Of a DNA stretch of 64,000 bases, positions 36,954 through 47,737 are shown piece after piece. The position numbers and the translations under genes are program-made. The first letter of the stretch is position 1. Each line of letters starts with the position of its first letter. Origin of the DNA: Harmothoe impar (lineage: Eukaryota > Annelida > Polychaeta > Phyllodocida > Polynoidae); the NCBI GenBank assembly GCA_947462335.1, contig OX381714.1, forward strand, positions 37,173,360 to 37,237,359, written 5' to 3'. The notes beneath the pieces are model-generated. The model was not told the origin of the DNA and did not search any database. It worked only from the letters and a program-made list of their open reading frames with translations.

Positions 36954-37413
36954 GCTGGCCATTTTTCCTAGTTGGTCAAAAATAGCTACAGTATTTACAA
37001 AAGAAAAAACTAAAGATTCATACGAAATCATTTTAGATTACCCATAGACATATGTATCTTGTCTAAAGGAACTTTACAACCAAATTGGATACTATCACAC
37101 TTTTTGGCTAACCAAAAGTAATAATTTTAAGATGGCGTGTGAACCAAATAGCTTGGCATGTATTCAGAGTCAGGACATCTGGATTGGTAGGCCAGTGCCC
37201 TAACACCCCCCCCCCCCCCCAAATCCGAACAGATTACATCAGGACTCAGAATAGAGGCATATAACTGATAGGTGTGTAATCTAAAACCCAAGATTCTGTG
37301 CATGACAGGAACCAGCTTCAGCTATTCAGCTAGCTGCTATAGTTAGCAGAGGAAAGAGCAGGGGTGCCAGATCAAATGACACTGTACAGTGATCACTTTG
37401 CTAATACAGTTTA
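36954..37413. other. Non-coding, no gene seen
   Basis: Includes a 15-base poly(C) run at 37206-37220. No gene recognised. Confidence 0.35.
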
Positions 37414-37524
37414 CCTAATGCATTAATGCACATCATGGAGTAACTCACCAAACTTGCCTTCATTATACCATGCTGACAAAAGGTCATATTGCGCTTAAGT
37501 ACTAATCTACCCTTAAACAGTTAA
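37414..37524. mobile_element. TTAA MITE, degraded copy
   Basis: Contains CATTAATGCACATCATGGAG then TAACTCACC, and CCTTCATTATACCATG, and ends CTACCCTTAAACAGTTAA. Left terminus not recognisable. Confidence 0.55.
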
Positions 37525-38070
37525 CATGGCTTTCTCACTATCACACTAAGGGTGGACCGTTTCTAGTACTTTATTCTTGTCTACTATACGGGATGAAATA
37601 TGATTGGTGAGCCTGGGGCCTTAATTACCGTTGACAATGACAGCCTAGCAGTATAGTAATACCACCACCAACGGCTGAAAGGCGTCATAATTAACGTATA
37701 GCGTTAGTCTGGGCCGGCATCTGCATGTGAAACTAAGTGTAGACACAGCTGCTGCAAACGCTGGTCTCCTAATAGTGAGGCTCAGTGGACTCCCCGATCG
37801 CTTTGGGTTTACCAGCTGTAAGTTTTATTCCAGCAGCATGAGACAAACACGTCTATATTAATGCAAACCTCTGCAGAGGAGCCCCCCAGCACTTGGTATT
37901 GATTTATCGACTGCTGTATATTTGGTTTGGTCATGAGAGGGGTTGTAGCAATGCACAATGGAGGTAATTACCATCTAAACCATATCCTGATCCTCTAAGT
38001 CGTAGGGAGAGTGGGAGCGTGGGACAATCATATGTTTTCTTTAATGTAGCAATTGCCTACTCTTCTACTG
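37525..38070. other. Non-coding, no gene seen
   Basis: No recognisable feature between the degraded MITE and the TA-flanked element. Confidence 0.3.
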
Positions 38071-38263
38071 TACACTGTAAAAAATAAGTGTAGGTACACA
38101 GTAAAAATCTACTTTAGACTGACAGCATCTACTTTAGACTGACAGTATGCAGATTCTACTGTGCACCCACAATAAACTGTACACCTACAGCAGATTATAC
38201 TGTGTACCTACAGTAGATTCTACTGTTTAGCTACAAAAAGGGCAACTAACGATTTACAGTGTA
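38071..38263. mobile_element. TA-flanked MITE with CACTGTAAA ends
   Basis: Begins TA-CACTGTAAAAAATAAG and ends GATTTACAGTG-TA, so the short inverted ends lie next to TA. The interior contains at least three variants of CAGTAGATTCTACTGT, itself near-palindromic. Ends and internal motif link it to 1661-2531 and to the fragment at 17859. Confidence 0.7.
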
Positions 38264-38344
38264 TCTATATACAGTGTATTCATTAGACACACTGTTCTAG
38301 ATAAAGCTCTTTATTCATTCTGGTCGTTTTTCTAAGACATGCTT

Positions 38345-38597
38345 GCTCATGTATATACATGCTTACAGTAAAAAACACACTCGACATCATATCAAATCTG
38401 AATATTATCAAATCTTGTCGATGAATTCTAGTAAATACAATAATAATTATTGAAAAAAAATCATGTCGTAGTCAGTGATTGTTCATGTATATACATGCTT
38501 ACAGTAGCAAAATACTCAGAATTAAATATTATAGCAAATCTGAATATAACTAAATCTTGTCGATGAGTGCAATTCTAGGAAATACAATAATATTGAA
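38345..38597. repeat. Tandem duplication, ~115 bp units
   Basis: Units at 38345-38453 and 38481-38597 share CATGTATATACATGCTTACA at the start, AAATCTTGTCGATGA in the middle and AAATACAATAAT at the end. Confidence 0.75.
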
Positions 38598-38983
38598 ATC
38601 TTGCGTATCGAAACCATGTGTATATCATATGCCTGCACTGCCGTTGATAAGGAAAATGGACCGTTCTATAGATTGTATCGTGGTAGCACATACCACAAAA
38701 TGCCACTATATTCAACCCCATCCCATCGGGGCACATACAGGCTGACTTTGCCTGGAGATAAAAAAAAAACGACTTTGGCGATCACATTAATATCTCTGTT
38801 ATGTGGTCCGTAGGAGGCCCTGGACTTGTTGTCAATGGTGTATGGGGCCTTGTGGGAGTAGGACGCCAATGCTGGGATAGGGGAGGTGGGGGGAGGACAA
38901 GATTAGGGAGACTATTGGTTGTCATGCCTCCGGAGCAGGAGGGTGAGCGTCCAGCTACGCATCTGTCAGCGTCTCTGCTCTTA

Positions 38984-39045
38984 CCGGAAGCGACAATACC
39001 CATGATTCTGTGCGCTCTCCCAGACTACAGGCCCGCCCCCTATTG
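38984..39045. promoter_or_regulatory. Candidate TATA-less promoter: ETS, ZNF143-like, GC box
   Basis: Within 60 bp there is an ETS site CCGGAAG (38984-38990), ACAATACCCATGATTC (38993-39008) resembling the ZNF143/Staf class ACAAxxCCCATGATGC, ACTACAGG (39024-39031) and a GC box CCCGCCCCC (39032-39040). These motifs are known to co-occur in broad animal promoters. Direction and target gene are unknown. Confidence 0.4.
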
Positions 39046-40261
39046 ACCAAGCCTCGAGATGCTCTCCACAGGACGGGCATTGACTTGTAAGAAAGCTTTG
39101 TCTCTGTCTGAAGAGGCTGCTTGTTCTTTCTGCGCTTTTACTAGTCCTTCTTATTGGTATGCCACCACTGCCACATCGCACTAACAGTGCCCAGTTCTGT
39201 GGTGAGGGCGTTTGCCTGGTCTGCTTTATGTACTTTGCTTCGATAATATAATATTTCATTTATTATCTGATTATTACTACATTGTTTTCGCAGATTTTAT
39301 ATTCGCAATGACTCATGGATTGTCTAGTTTCATTCTTTATTATTTCACCCCTTCTTCTTACAATCTATTCATTAATCTTCTCATTATTAAACTGTTTATT
39401 TATTCTGTTAACTTTTCGGCCAGCCTATAATGCTCTGTCTTCCTATCTGCCTGTCTGTGTGTCTTTATTCTTTACCCTCCTCCCCCCACACACACATACA
39501 CACCTGATTAATGCATGGTTGTGCCTCCCCTCCATCCATGATATGAAAGAAAAACGAGGAAGCCAAGTACACATCTATGAAAACCAACACCCTTGGAGAG
39601 CAGGCCGTATACTCTATCTGGTCTTTGCCATTGACTTCTAAGGCCTTTTTGTCCATCAACCTCCCCGAGTCTGTCGTCTCCCCTTCCGCCGGCTGACCCA
39701 GACCAGTACATGTGGCCCGTGGCTCGCACCTCTTTCTCTGAGGAGGTTTGCCAGGCGGCGAGTGGCGGTTTTTGTATGTCGAGCAGGGTGGCAGTGAGGC
39801 GGCCCGCCGCGCACTATTTTCTGTGGCCCAAGGAGACACGTAGCATTCATTGATCTGCTCTTATTCCGCCGGCCTCGTTCGGAAACCACCCACACCGGCC
39901 GCTATTTAACCCTCTTAAGCAGCATATAATATAGAGAGAGGTTGATGAGAATCTACCCATACCACTGTTTCTTCACGAGCTGGACCTGGGTAGTATCTCA
40001 CAAGTGAGATGCAAGATGCAACCCAAGGCCTAATCATTTAAGAACATTTTCGTTTGGACAGATTCATTTGGATTTTTATATCTATTTCATGTAACCACCA
40101 ATCGGAAATATAAATTTAAAGCGTGGGCTCCTAGCTATTTTAATAACGTCACAGTTGAGAATTGGGCCATGCAGAACGGGATCCAGTTTCTGCACGTCCC
40201 TGTGGAGAAAGGGTCTTCATATGTATAATATAACCATAGAGACTCTCGCTCTGCACAGGGA
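39046..40261. other. Non-coding, no gene seen
   Basis: G+C-richer to about 39900, then A+T-rich. TTTAACCCTCTTAAGCAG at about 39905 looks like a lone MITE end. The reading frames present are mutually overlapping and domain-free. Confidence 0.35.
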
Positions 40262-40475
40262 ATAAAGTGCATTGATGGACTATGCCTCTTGTCAGCATCA
40301 TGTATTCATGCATAATCCCATCACTCTGGGGATGATACACTTCCAAAGGGCCAGCATGATACCTATGCAATTCTGGTGACTAACTCATCAGCGCTGCATT
40401 GTTGCATCATGACAAATGAACGCCAAATGCACATGGATCTTAAGGCATCAGAGTCACTACAACCCTTATTGCTAA
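40262..40475. mobile_element. TTAA MITE, degraded copy
   Basis: Contains CAGCATCATGTATTCATGC, CTTCCAAAGGGCCAGCATG and GCGCTGCATTGTTGCATCAT in the family order, but the outer ends are not intact. Confidence 0.6.
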
Positions 40476-41450
40476 GGGGGGGGGGGGGGCTCACAGTGCT
40501 ACCAGAAAGATAGAAGTAAAAGAAAAAGTTTATTTCTTTCTAGTGCTACTATAAAACATAAGCTCCTCTGTGGTTATGTACCCCTTTAGAAAAAGATGGA
40601 TAACTGTCCCTCTGTACACAATATATAAATAAACCACATGCATATAACTAGGGTCTATATACAGAGTACCGGTACCCTAGTCAATGTGTCTAGAGACACT
40701 CGCAGGAACACCGGTTAGAGGGATATACTTCTTAACGTGCTTAACCTTGATGCTGAAGCTCAAAGCTACGGTACAGAACCCATAGCGCTTGTTGAGAGTA
40801 GAAAGAAGATACTGTTTGAAGTGTATGAGTCAATGCCGTGCAGATGCCTTGTCATCAAAGCCATGCACTGGGAGACCGTGTGCGAGGGGGGGGGTGTACA
40901 ACCACTATATGTGTTATAACCGCTAGCTGTATCGATAACCTACAGAGTCTGACCATCCAACCTTGTGTAAAAACACGCTAGCTGTATCACCCATACAACA
41001 TACTAATTATGGTTATTAACGCCATCTGTTGTAGCCTCTGTAATATTGTAAACATGAACATCCATCCACTATCTGTGGAATTTGATGACACTATAGAAAA
41101 CTGCATGGTAGTCTAACTGTCACAAAACAGGCATAGTGTCCTAGTATTTTAAGTATCGTGTCAATCCTCCCATGCTTTGTGAAAAAATAAAAACAAACTG
41201 CCCTACAAGCAGTACAAGTTTTCTGAAATAGCCTATTCCCTTTGGTATACTGACCAGAAATTGAAGGTGTCTTCCAATGTACACATGGCAAATCCTCACA
41301 ATAAATCAAAGCTCAAACTAGAAGGAACATATAATATGCTATCAAGCCATCTCAGGTTTTTAGACATTTACCTACCCCTGCTGCTGCAGAAACCAAATGG
41401 CTGGCATTAGAGCTATGGGTCATTATGTAAGCATTATATTAGGGCCGTGA
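40476..41450. other. Non-coding, no gene seen
   Basis: Opens with a 14-base poly(G) run (40476-40489). No gene recognised. Confidence 0.35.
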
Positions 41451-42535
41451 CTATTGACAGTTCGAACTGTCAATAACAGAATAAAATTCCCTTATTGACA
41501 GTTCAAACTGTCAATACTAGGATATAATTTCCTTATTGACCGTTCAAACTGTAAATAAAGGAAAAAAGATTCTATTATTGACAGTTCTAAAAAGGAACTG
41601 TCAATAAGAGAAAATTAATTTCTTATTGCCAGTGTGAACTGTCAATAAGGGAATTATATCCTGGTATTGACAGTGTGAACTGTCAATAAGAGAAAAATAT
41701 CCCACTACTGACAGTCTGAACTGTCAATAAGAGGAAAGTTTTCCACTATTGACAGTTTGCACTGTCAATAGCTGGCCCACCTTGATTTAGCTATTGACAG
41801 TTCAAACTGTCAATAGTGGAAAACTTTCTTCTTATTGACACTTTAGACTGTCAGTAGTGGGATATTTTTCTCTTATTGACAGTTCAAACTGTCAATAGTG
41901 GTAAATTATAGCATTATTAACAGTTCTTCACTGAACTGTCAATAGTGGGAATTTCCTCTCTAATTGACAGTTCCTTATCATTACTGTCATAACCCTGAGA
42001 GCAAAAAGTCTATTCTGGTGGAAAAGACTATTTTGGTGGAAAGGTCGATTTTGGTGAAAAAGTCGATTTTGGTGAAAAAGTCGATCTTTAATGCAAAACC
42101 GATTTTTGGGCAAAACCGATTTTTGGGCAAAACCGATTTTTGGGCAAAACCGATTTTGGCTACAAAACTGATTACAGGGGTAAAACCGATTTCAGGGTCA
42201 AAACCGATTTCAGGGTCAAACCCGATTTTGGGGCAAAATCGATTTTTGGGGAAAAACGATTTTGCCCCAAAAACAGATATTGTCTACAAAACCGATCTTG
42301 GCTACAAAACTGATTTCAGGGGCAAAACCGATTTCAGGGGCAAATCCGATTTTGGTGGGCAAAACACACTTTTTGACTCCAAGGTCAATGGGAACTGTCA
42401 ATAAGACAGAAATATTCCACTATTGACAGTTCACATTCGGAACTGTCAATAACAGGAATAATTTCCACTGTTGACAGTGTGAACTGTCAATAACAGAAAT
42501 ATTTTCCACTATTGACAGTTCGAACTGTCAATAGC
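41451..42535. repeat. Nested array of ~16 palindromes, ~41 bp period
   Basis: The unit is a palindrome whose left arm is ATTGACAGTTC and right arm GAACTGTCAAT. Copies start near 41453, 41493, 41534, 41576, 41623, 41664, 41706, 41747, 41792, 41833, 41873, 41913 and 41962, then 42421, 42469 and 42509. Spacers are also mirrored around about 41780: AGGAAAGTTTTCC at 41732 mirrors GGAAAACTTTC at 41817, and ATATCCCACTACTGACAG at 41697 mirrors CTGTCAGTAGTGGGATAT at 41849. So arms of about 100 bp form one larger inverted repeat. One palindrome is split, with its left arm at about 41961-41973 and right arm at about 42391-42403, and a minisatellite fills its loop. No transposase and no TSD were found. 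Confidence 0.88.
41998..42380. repeat. 17-18 bp minisatellite inside a palindrome loop
   Basis: About twenty imperfect copies of CAAAACCGATTTTTGGG and variants such as CAAAACCGATTTCAGGGT. It sits between the two arms of a split ATTGACAGTTCC palindrome. The 146-codon frame through it is repetitive and I do not regard it as a gene. Confidence 0.85.
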
Positions 42536-43107
42536 CATTTTGTTATAGGCCTGAAAGAACTGTGTAAATGCCGCAATGAAAGAGTGGTAATAACTTAACT
42601 ACAAATGGTGGGTTAATGGATTGGGGGGGGGGGCAACACAGTTTGGCTAGGGAGGTGGATGAATACCCCTTTTGCATTGGAAATCAAAAGGTTTTCCAGC
42701 TCACTCACACAAAAATCCACTGACGTCAAAAAATGACCACTCCTTTTAGAAGTAAGCATGATTATGGTCATTTCGGCAAGTGTGACTTCCGCTAGCCGTT
42801 ATGCTGGAGAAACTGCTAAGAAAAATAATACGTTGGGCAATCTCACTGCTAGCCAATGGCATCTAAGTGGATCTGCACGTTGTAATAGACAAAAGCCCAC
42901 CATCATGGAGATTGTGCTCTTACCATAGTGTAAAATAATTTTCCAACTGTATTTAACTCAAGGGCCTTTGTGTCTGAAGTGCACTTCCTTCAGGAAGAAG
43001 ACAGAAAACTTCCAAAATTATTGTCATGTCCATCGGACACTAATTTTTTCCCATCCTTTCCTTGGATTGACCCAGCCCGATCACAAACACGTGGATTGTA
43101 CCTTACT
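42536..43107. other. Non-coding, no gene seen
   Basis: A poly(G) run lies near 42624. AAAAATCCACTGACGTC at 42712 is weakly similar to AAAATCCACCGACACCC near 18426, perhaps an old repeat. Confidence 0.3.
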
Positions 43108-43109
43108 TA

Positions 43110-43410
43110 GGGCTGTGTTTCACCACTTTGGGCCAATGTGAACGTTTTTGACCGGTAGCCAGCTTTGACCTCCTGACAGAAAAAAGGTTTATTTAGGGCA
43201 GGTGAAGATATAATTATATGAAGATATAACCACCGCCATTTTCTTTATTTTATCCCTTACATATCAAAAAAGATTTTTTTTTCTTTTTTAAATCTTATTT
43301 TTTATGATGGCCGGTCAAAGCTGGCACCCGGTCAAAGCTGGCACCCAGTCAAAGCTGGCACCCGGTCAAAGACGTTCACATTGGCCAGAGCTCATGAGAC
43401 TGTGCAGCCG
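43110..43410. mobile_element. TA-flanked element with 17-bp iterons, copy 1
   Basis: TA flanks both sides (43108-43109 and 43411-43412). The left end GGGCTGTGTTTCACC is followed by GGCCAATGTGAACG. The right end carries CGTTCACATTGGCC inversely and three to four direct copies of GTCAAAGCTGGCACCCG. The left side has a single degenerate iteron. The layout matches 50314-50647, with related but not identical iteron sequence. Confidence 0.75.
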
Positions 43411-43412
43411 TA

Positions 43413-44719
43413 GTCACCTTTGTGCCGGTTATCAAAAGAAAAGACCAGCGTAATTGTACGTAGCCCTCTATCAGTGGTATTTGTACTGATTAGCAATATT
43501 CTGACATATGTACACTATCGAAATATGCAGCATATAGCAGTTAAACCTGAAAGTATCATATAGAGAGTGACACCACAGAGGACCAAAAACATACCCAGCC
43601 TATCTAATCCTATACAAACACAGAACGTTTTACTATCCTTTAACCAGGTAGTCAGTGTAAGATTAAGGATTTATTCATAGGATATAATAATGAAGTATTT
43701 ACAAACCATTTTCACTTTATATTTCATGAAACGAGTTTTGAAGAAGGCCACAAGAGCCAATGGAAATTTAGCTAATAAAGAATACAAAATCGTATGCATT
43801 TGCACTGTTCTATGAGTGGCCCTTGAATAGCCCTTAAGTGGACGTTAAGGCAGCAGGGTCCTAAGATTGGTGTAGATTACCGACTTCCCAATCAAGGATT
43901 GGTTATGGTTTTGTCTAGACCAATCAAGTCAGTATCAACCCAATTTTGAGACACTTAGCGTTAGTAGGACACTTAACATTAGGAGGAAGACCAGGTACTC
44001 TTGATACAGATAGCACCTTGCTGATACACATAACACCGACAGCTTTTTTCTTTACACAGATGACGGTTGGATGGTCAACAGGTCTCTGTATGTTATTGAC
44101 ACAAATAGCGGTTATGTCACAGATAGCGGTTATGACACAAATAGTGGTTGTACACCCGGTTCTGTATACACAGGTATAATGTTATGGAACTAACACAGGG
44201 TTTATATTTATAGACGGCTATAATCTATTTTTTATGGGTACCTTTGGTGCTTTACAAGGATGTCATACGGATGGTGTGCTAACATTTAGGTAGGGATATA
44301 TTGTAACTGTGTGTTCTGAACACATGGAATGTCATCTATCAGAAAAACCACTGTGTTAGAATCGGCGTCATCTCCCGGTAGGGGTGAAGAGTGCACCGAC
44401 TGTTTGAGGGGAGGTTCCAACTGACGCCCCAATATACTGCTCCAATAATCAATGGATGTGATATTTAACAGACTTATTTATCAGCGATTTCGATATTTGA
44501 CAGCTAACCAACGCCCGCTATTCTGACTGCATCTGAGCACCAAGGTACACACATAACAGATCAAACTGACCAATGATATATTAGCCAATTAGAAAAAAGA
44601 AAACTTGCCATTTAGCCTAAATGATACTGTATGCACTCAGTGGATACTTACCAGTCAGCGCCTCTACTTTTTAGCCTCACATATACATCACACCCGGCCC
44701 ATCCCTGCCCCTTGCTAGG
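43413..44719. other. Non-coding with a small 18-bp repeat
   Basis: Three copies of a unit like GACACAAATAGCGGTTAT lie at about 44098-44150. No gene recognised. Confidence 0.4.
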
Positions 44720-45359
44720 TCACAGTGTAAGTAGTACGTCAAAATGGGGGTCACCCACTGACGATAAACAGTTCTGTATAGTGTCACAGTGTAAGTAGTA
44801 CATCAAAATGGGGGTCACCCACTGACGATAAACAGCTCTGTATAGTGTCACAGTGTAAGTAGTACGTCAAAATGGGGGTCACCCACTGAAGATAAACAGC
44901 TCTGTATAGTGTCACAGTGTAAGTAGTACATCAAAATGGGGGTCACCCACTGACGATAAACAGTTCTGTATAGTGTCACAGTGTAAGTAGTATATCAAAA
45001 TGGGGGCCATCCACTGACGATAAACAGCTCTGTATAGTGTCACAGTGTAAGTAGTACATCAAAATGGGGGTCATCTACTGACGATAAACAGCTCTGTATA
45101 GTGTCACAGTGTAAGTGGTACATCAAAATGGGGGTCACCCACTAACGATAAACAGCTCTGTATAGTGTCACAGTGTAAGTAGTACGTCAAAATGGGGGAC
45201 ACCCACTGACGATAAACAACTCTGTATAGTGTCACAGTGTAAGTAGTACATCAAAATGGGGCCCACCCACTGACGATGAACAGCTCTGTATAGTGTCACA
45301 GTGTAAGTAGTACATCAAAATGGGGGCCATCCACCATTTTATGGGCAACACTCTACTCT
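44720..45359 (+). repeat. 64-bp satellite, ten regular copies
   Basis: Copies begin with TCACAGTGTAAGTAGTAC at exactly 64-bp steps: 44720, 44784, 44848, 44912, 44976, 45040, 45104, 45168, 45232 and 45296. Differences are mostly single-base changes, for example CACCCA versus CATCCA. The last copy decays in its second half. Confidence 0.95.
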
Positions 45360-45645
45360 GTAGTGTTTCAGAATGTGGGTAGTATATCAAAATTGGTGTC
45401 CTCTTTTGGGGACAATCTGCTGTGTAGTATGTTATAGTGTGAGTAGTATATCAAGGATGGAGGATATTTACTGGCGGTAATTAGCTTTCATAGTATGTCA
45501 AAGCGTAAGTAGTATATCAAAATGGGTGTCATATACTGGCGAAAATGCACTCTGTAGTGCATCATAGTGTGAGTAGTACATCAAAATGGGTGTCCTCTGC
45601 TGGCAACAATCAGCTCTGTAGTGTGTCAAGGCGATAATTAACTTT
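45360..45645 (+). repeat. Diverged flank of the 64-bp satellite
   Basis: Four or more degraded units recognisable by GTGAGTAGTA then ATCAAAATGGGTGTC. The outer units are the oldest, a usual pattern for a satellite homogenised in its centre. Confidence 0.75.
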
Positions 45646-47282
45646 GTATCTACGGCATCAGGGCCAAAATTCACTTTGATTTGTTTTACTTGTAGAGAAA
45701 ACAGTTGATCTAGTCATACTCCATTTTTTCACACGATGAATAGGTATATCATCATGAAGCACATTTAACCAACTGGGTCTATTGGTTTATGTAATTGAAC
45801 AATATGTACTGCATAGGACTATATATATACATGCGTTTAGAAACATCACCTATATACACATGTATCTTCTTAACTAGATGATAAGCCAAGATGCAATAGT
45901 CTCTTGATTCTATATGTAAACTTCATTGACAGTACTGTTTATCTTACTAATGTTGCTAAGACATTTTATTCTTTTTTTTTCACAGGTAAGCACATTGTGT
46001 GGATTAAGATAGCAACTCTACTGTGGCCTGGCATTTGGTATGTATGTGATACTATACATTTAACATTTTCTTGGTAGACCCTTCCAAGTTTGAGGAAAAC
46101 AAAATTGCTCTGAGGAGACAGGTAGACTTTAAATGGACTGAAATACATCAGTCTTTATTTTTTAGAACAAGTGAACACTTAGAGTATAATTGCCCAGTCA
46201 GGGTATTTAAAATCCCTGCTGGTCTGCTCTTACGGCCACATGAGCATGAAAAACACATAACAAATTGACACCTTGTTTGTAGCGCTGCTGTTGAACATGA
46301 CCATTAGTGATTCCCTCGGAGCATTGCCCCCGAAAACGGCCGTTGCCGACTCCCTCAGAGATTTGCACCCTAATGACCGGCCCCTTGATTTAGTCACCAG
46401 CTGCTCGTAGGCCTACCCCCCTCTACCACCAGCCACTCACCCCTACCTACCTCCAGCCCCCACGAGGAGCATTATTGGCTTTCCAGGCGGTGGTGGTTTA
46501 GGGTTTCTGAGCTTCAAGAAGCTGACACCTGGAGGGCATCAATCATTCATTGCCACACCCACTGCTGCCCATCAATTATGGAGGCCACGCCCCCTAAGGC
46601 CTCGTGCCAAGCGCCTTGCCGCAGCCAATCGCTGTCTGGGCGATAATTGGGGCTGACGAGGGGGCTTGTCCGCGGGAACTAGTGCTGGGACGATGACAAG
46701 TGGCCCTATCTCCATGGAAACAACTACTGTGTCCATACCAACTGCCACTACGTCCATGACAACTGTCATGGCGTCCATCATGGCAATTGGCACTTTATTT
46801 ATGAATACCAGCACTCTATCTGGGTGACATCTGGGTAATTGGAAGGGCCTACTGTGTGTGTCATGACTGGCCTCTTGATTAGAGTAAGTCTATAAAGATA
46901 CTCAGCATATTAGTGTCATAGTGTGTGAGGATGCGTGATGCTTTCTTTCTTACAACATATTATGTTGTTATGTTATGGTATCAATGGTATTTATCTGTTT
47001 GATAATGTGTGAAGTAGCCTAGTTCTATCATATTATCTCACATTTTGTGCGAGGTAGTGTTATCAGGACACAATGTCAACCTTTGACACCATAGCACAAT
47101 TCTATTCATGCTATGTTGTAGGTCTGTTACATAGACATCAAACACTATGAACATGTCGATTGCCAGGGTAGGTCGTGTATGTCTAACACTGATTACTCTC
47201 ATCATGACAACTGGCTCTGTGCTTACATCCTAAACAAGGACATTCCAGTACACGTTGACGACACTATATTATATGCATGCAC
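45646..47282. other. Non-coding, no gene seen
   Basis: A G+C-richer patch at 46300-46800 contains CCAAT (46625), ATTGG and GCCACGCCCCC, mildly promoter-like. A short imperfect repeat with GTCCATGACAACTG lies at about 46720-46790. I recognise no exon. Confidence 0.35.
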
Positions 47283-47737
47283 GGGATAGCTCTCCCAGGT
47301 GAGAGGACAAACGTTTAGAGCGTTATCTTAATCGGAGATTAAGATGATCATACTTGTCTTAACTTTTTTTAGCAGCTGAATTTCAATCCTATCTTAAACT
47401 ATCTTAATCCCATCTTAAGACTTATCTTAGACTATCCTAACAGTATTACTATTACTAGCTAGTATGTAATGGGGGGCTCTGCCCCCCAACCCCCGTTGTT
47501 TTCTTCGTTTTCTTCTATTTCAATCCTATTTTAAACTATCTTAATTATTTTTCATCTAATTCAATCCTATCTTAAACTATCTTAATCCCATCTTAAGACT
47601 TATCTCAGACTATCCTAAAAGTATTACTGCCTGATATTAAGATACTGCCCCAAAATAAGACAATGAATTAAGATATTAAGATTTAAGATTAAGTTAACGC
47701 TCTAAACGTTTGTCCATTCACCTGGGAGAGCTATCCC
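47283..47737. mobile_element. 455-bp element with ~45-bp terminal inverted repeats
   Basis: Left end GGGATAGCTCTCCCAGGTGA, then GGACAAACGTTTAGAGCGTT. The right end is the inverse with few changes. Inside are two direct ~68-bp repeats starting TCAATCCTATCTTAAACT at about 47389 and 47562. No clear target-site duplication and no coding capacity, so the superfamily is unknown. Confidence 0.75.

Noticed and set aside
38801..39046. 81-codon plus-strand frame across the promoter-like cluster
   Set aside because: Gly/Val-rich without a domain. The transcription-factor motif cluster is the better explanation of the local composition.
41964..42404. 146-codon repetitive reading frame
   Set aside because: It is the translation of a 17-18 bp minisatellite. 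Repeat length drifts between 17 and 18, so the frame is not conserved as protein.
41451..42535. CRISPR-like array of palindromic repeats
   Set aside because: Spacers are mirrored copies of each other, not unique sequences, and there are no cas-like genes.
44720..45359. CRISPR-like regular array
   Set aside because: The whole 64-bp unit repeats, with no unique spacers, and the setting is eukaryotic. It is a satellite.
46071..46268. Possible exon with acceptor TTCTTGGTAG and donor CAG/GTAGAC
   Set aside because: The 40-odd-base segment between these sites has an open frame (DPSKFEENKIALRRQ) but matches no family I recognise, and such chance exons are frequent.
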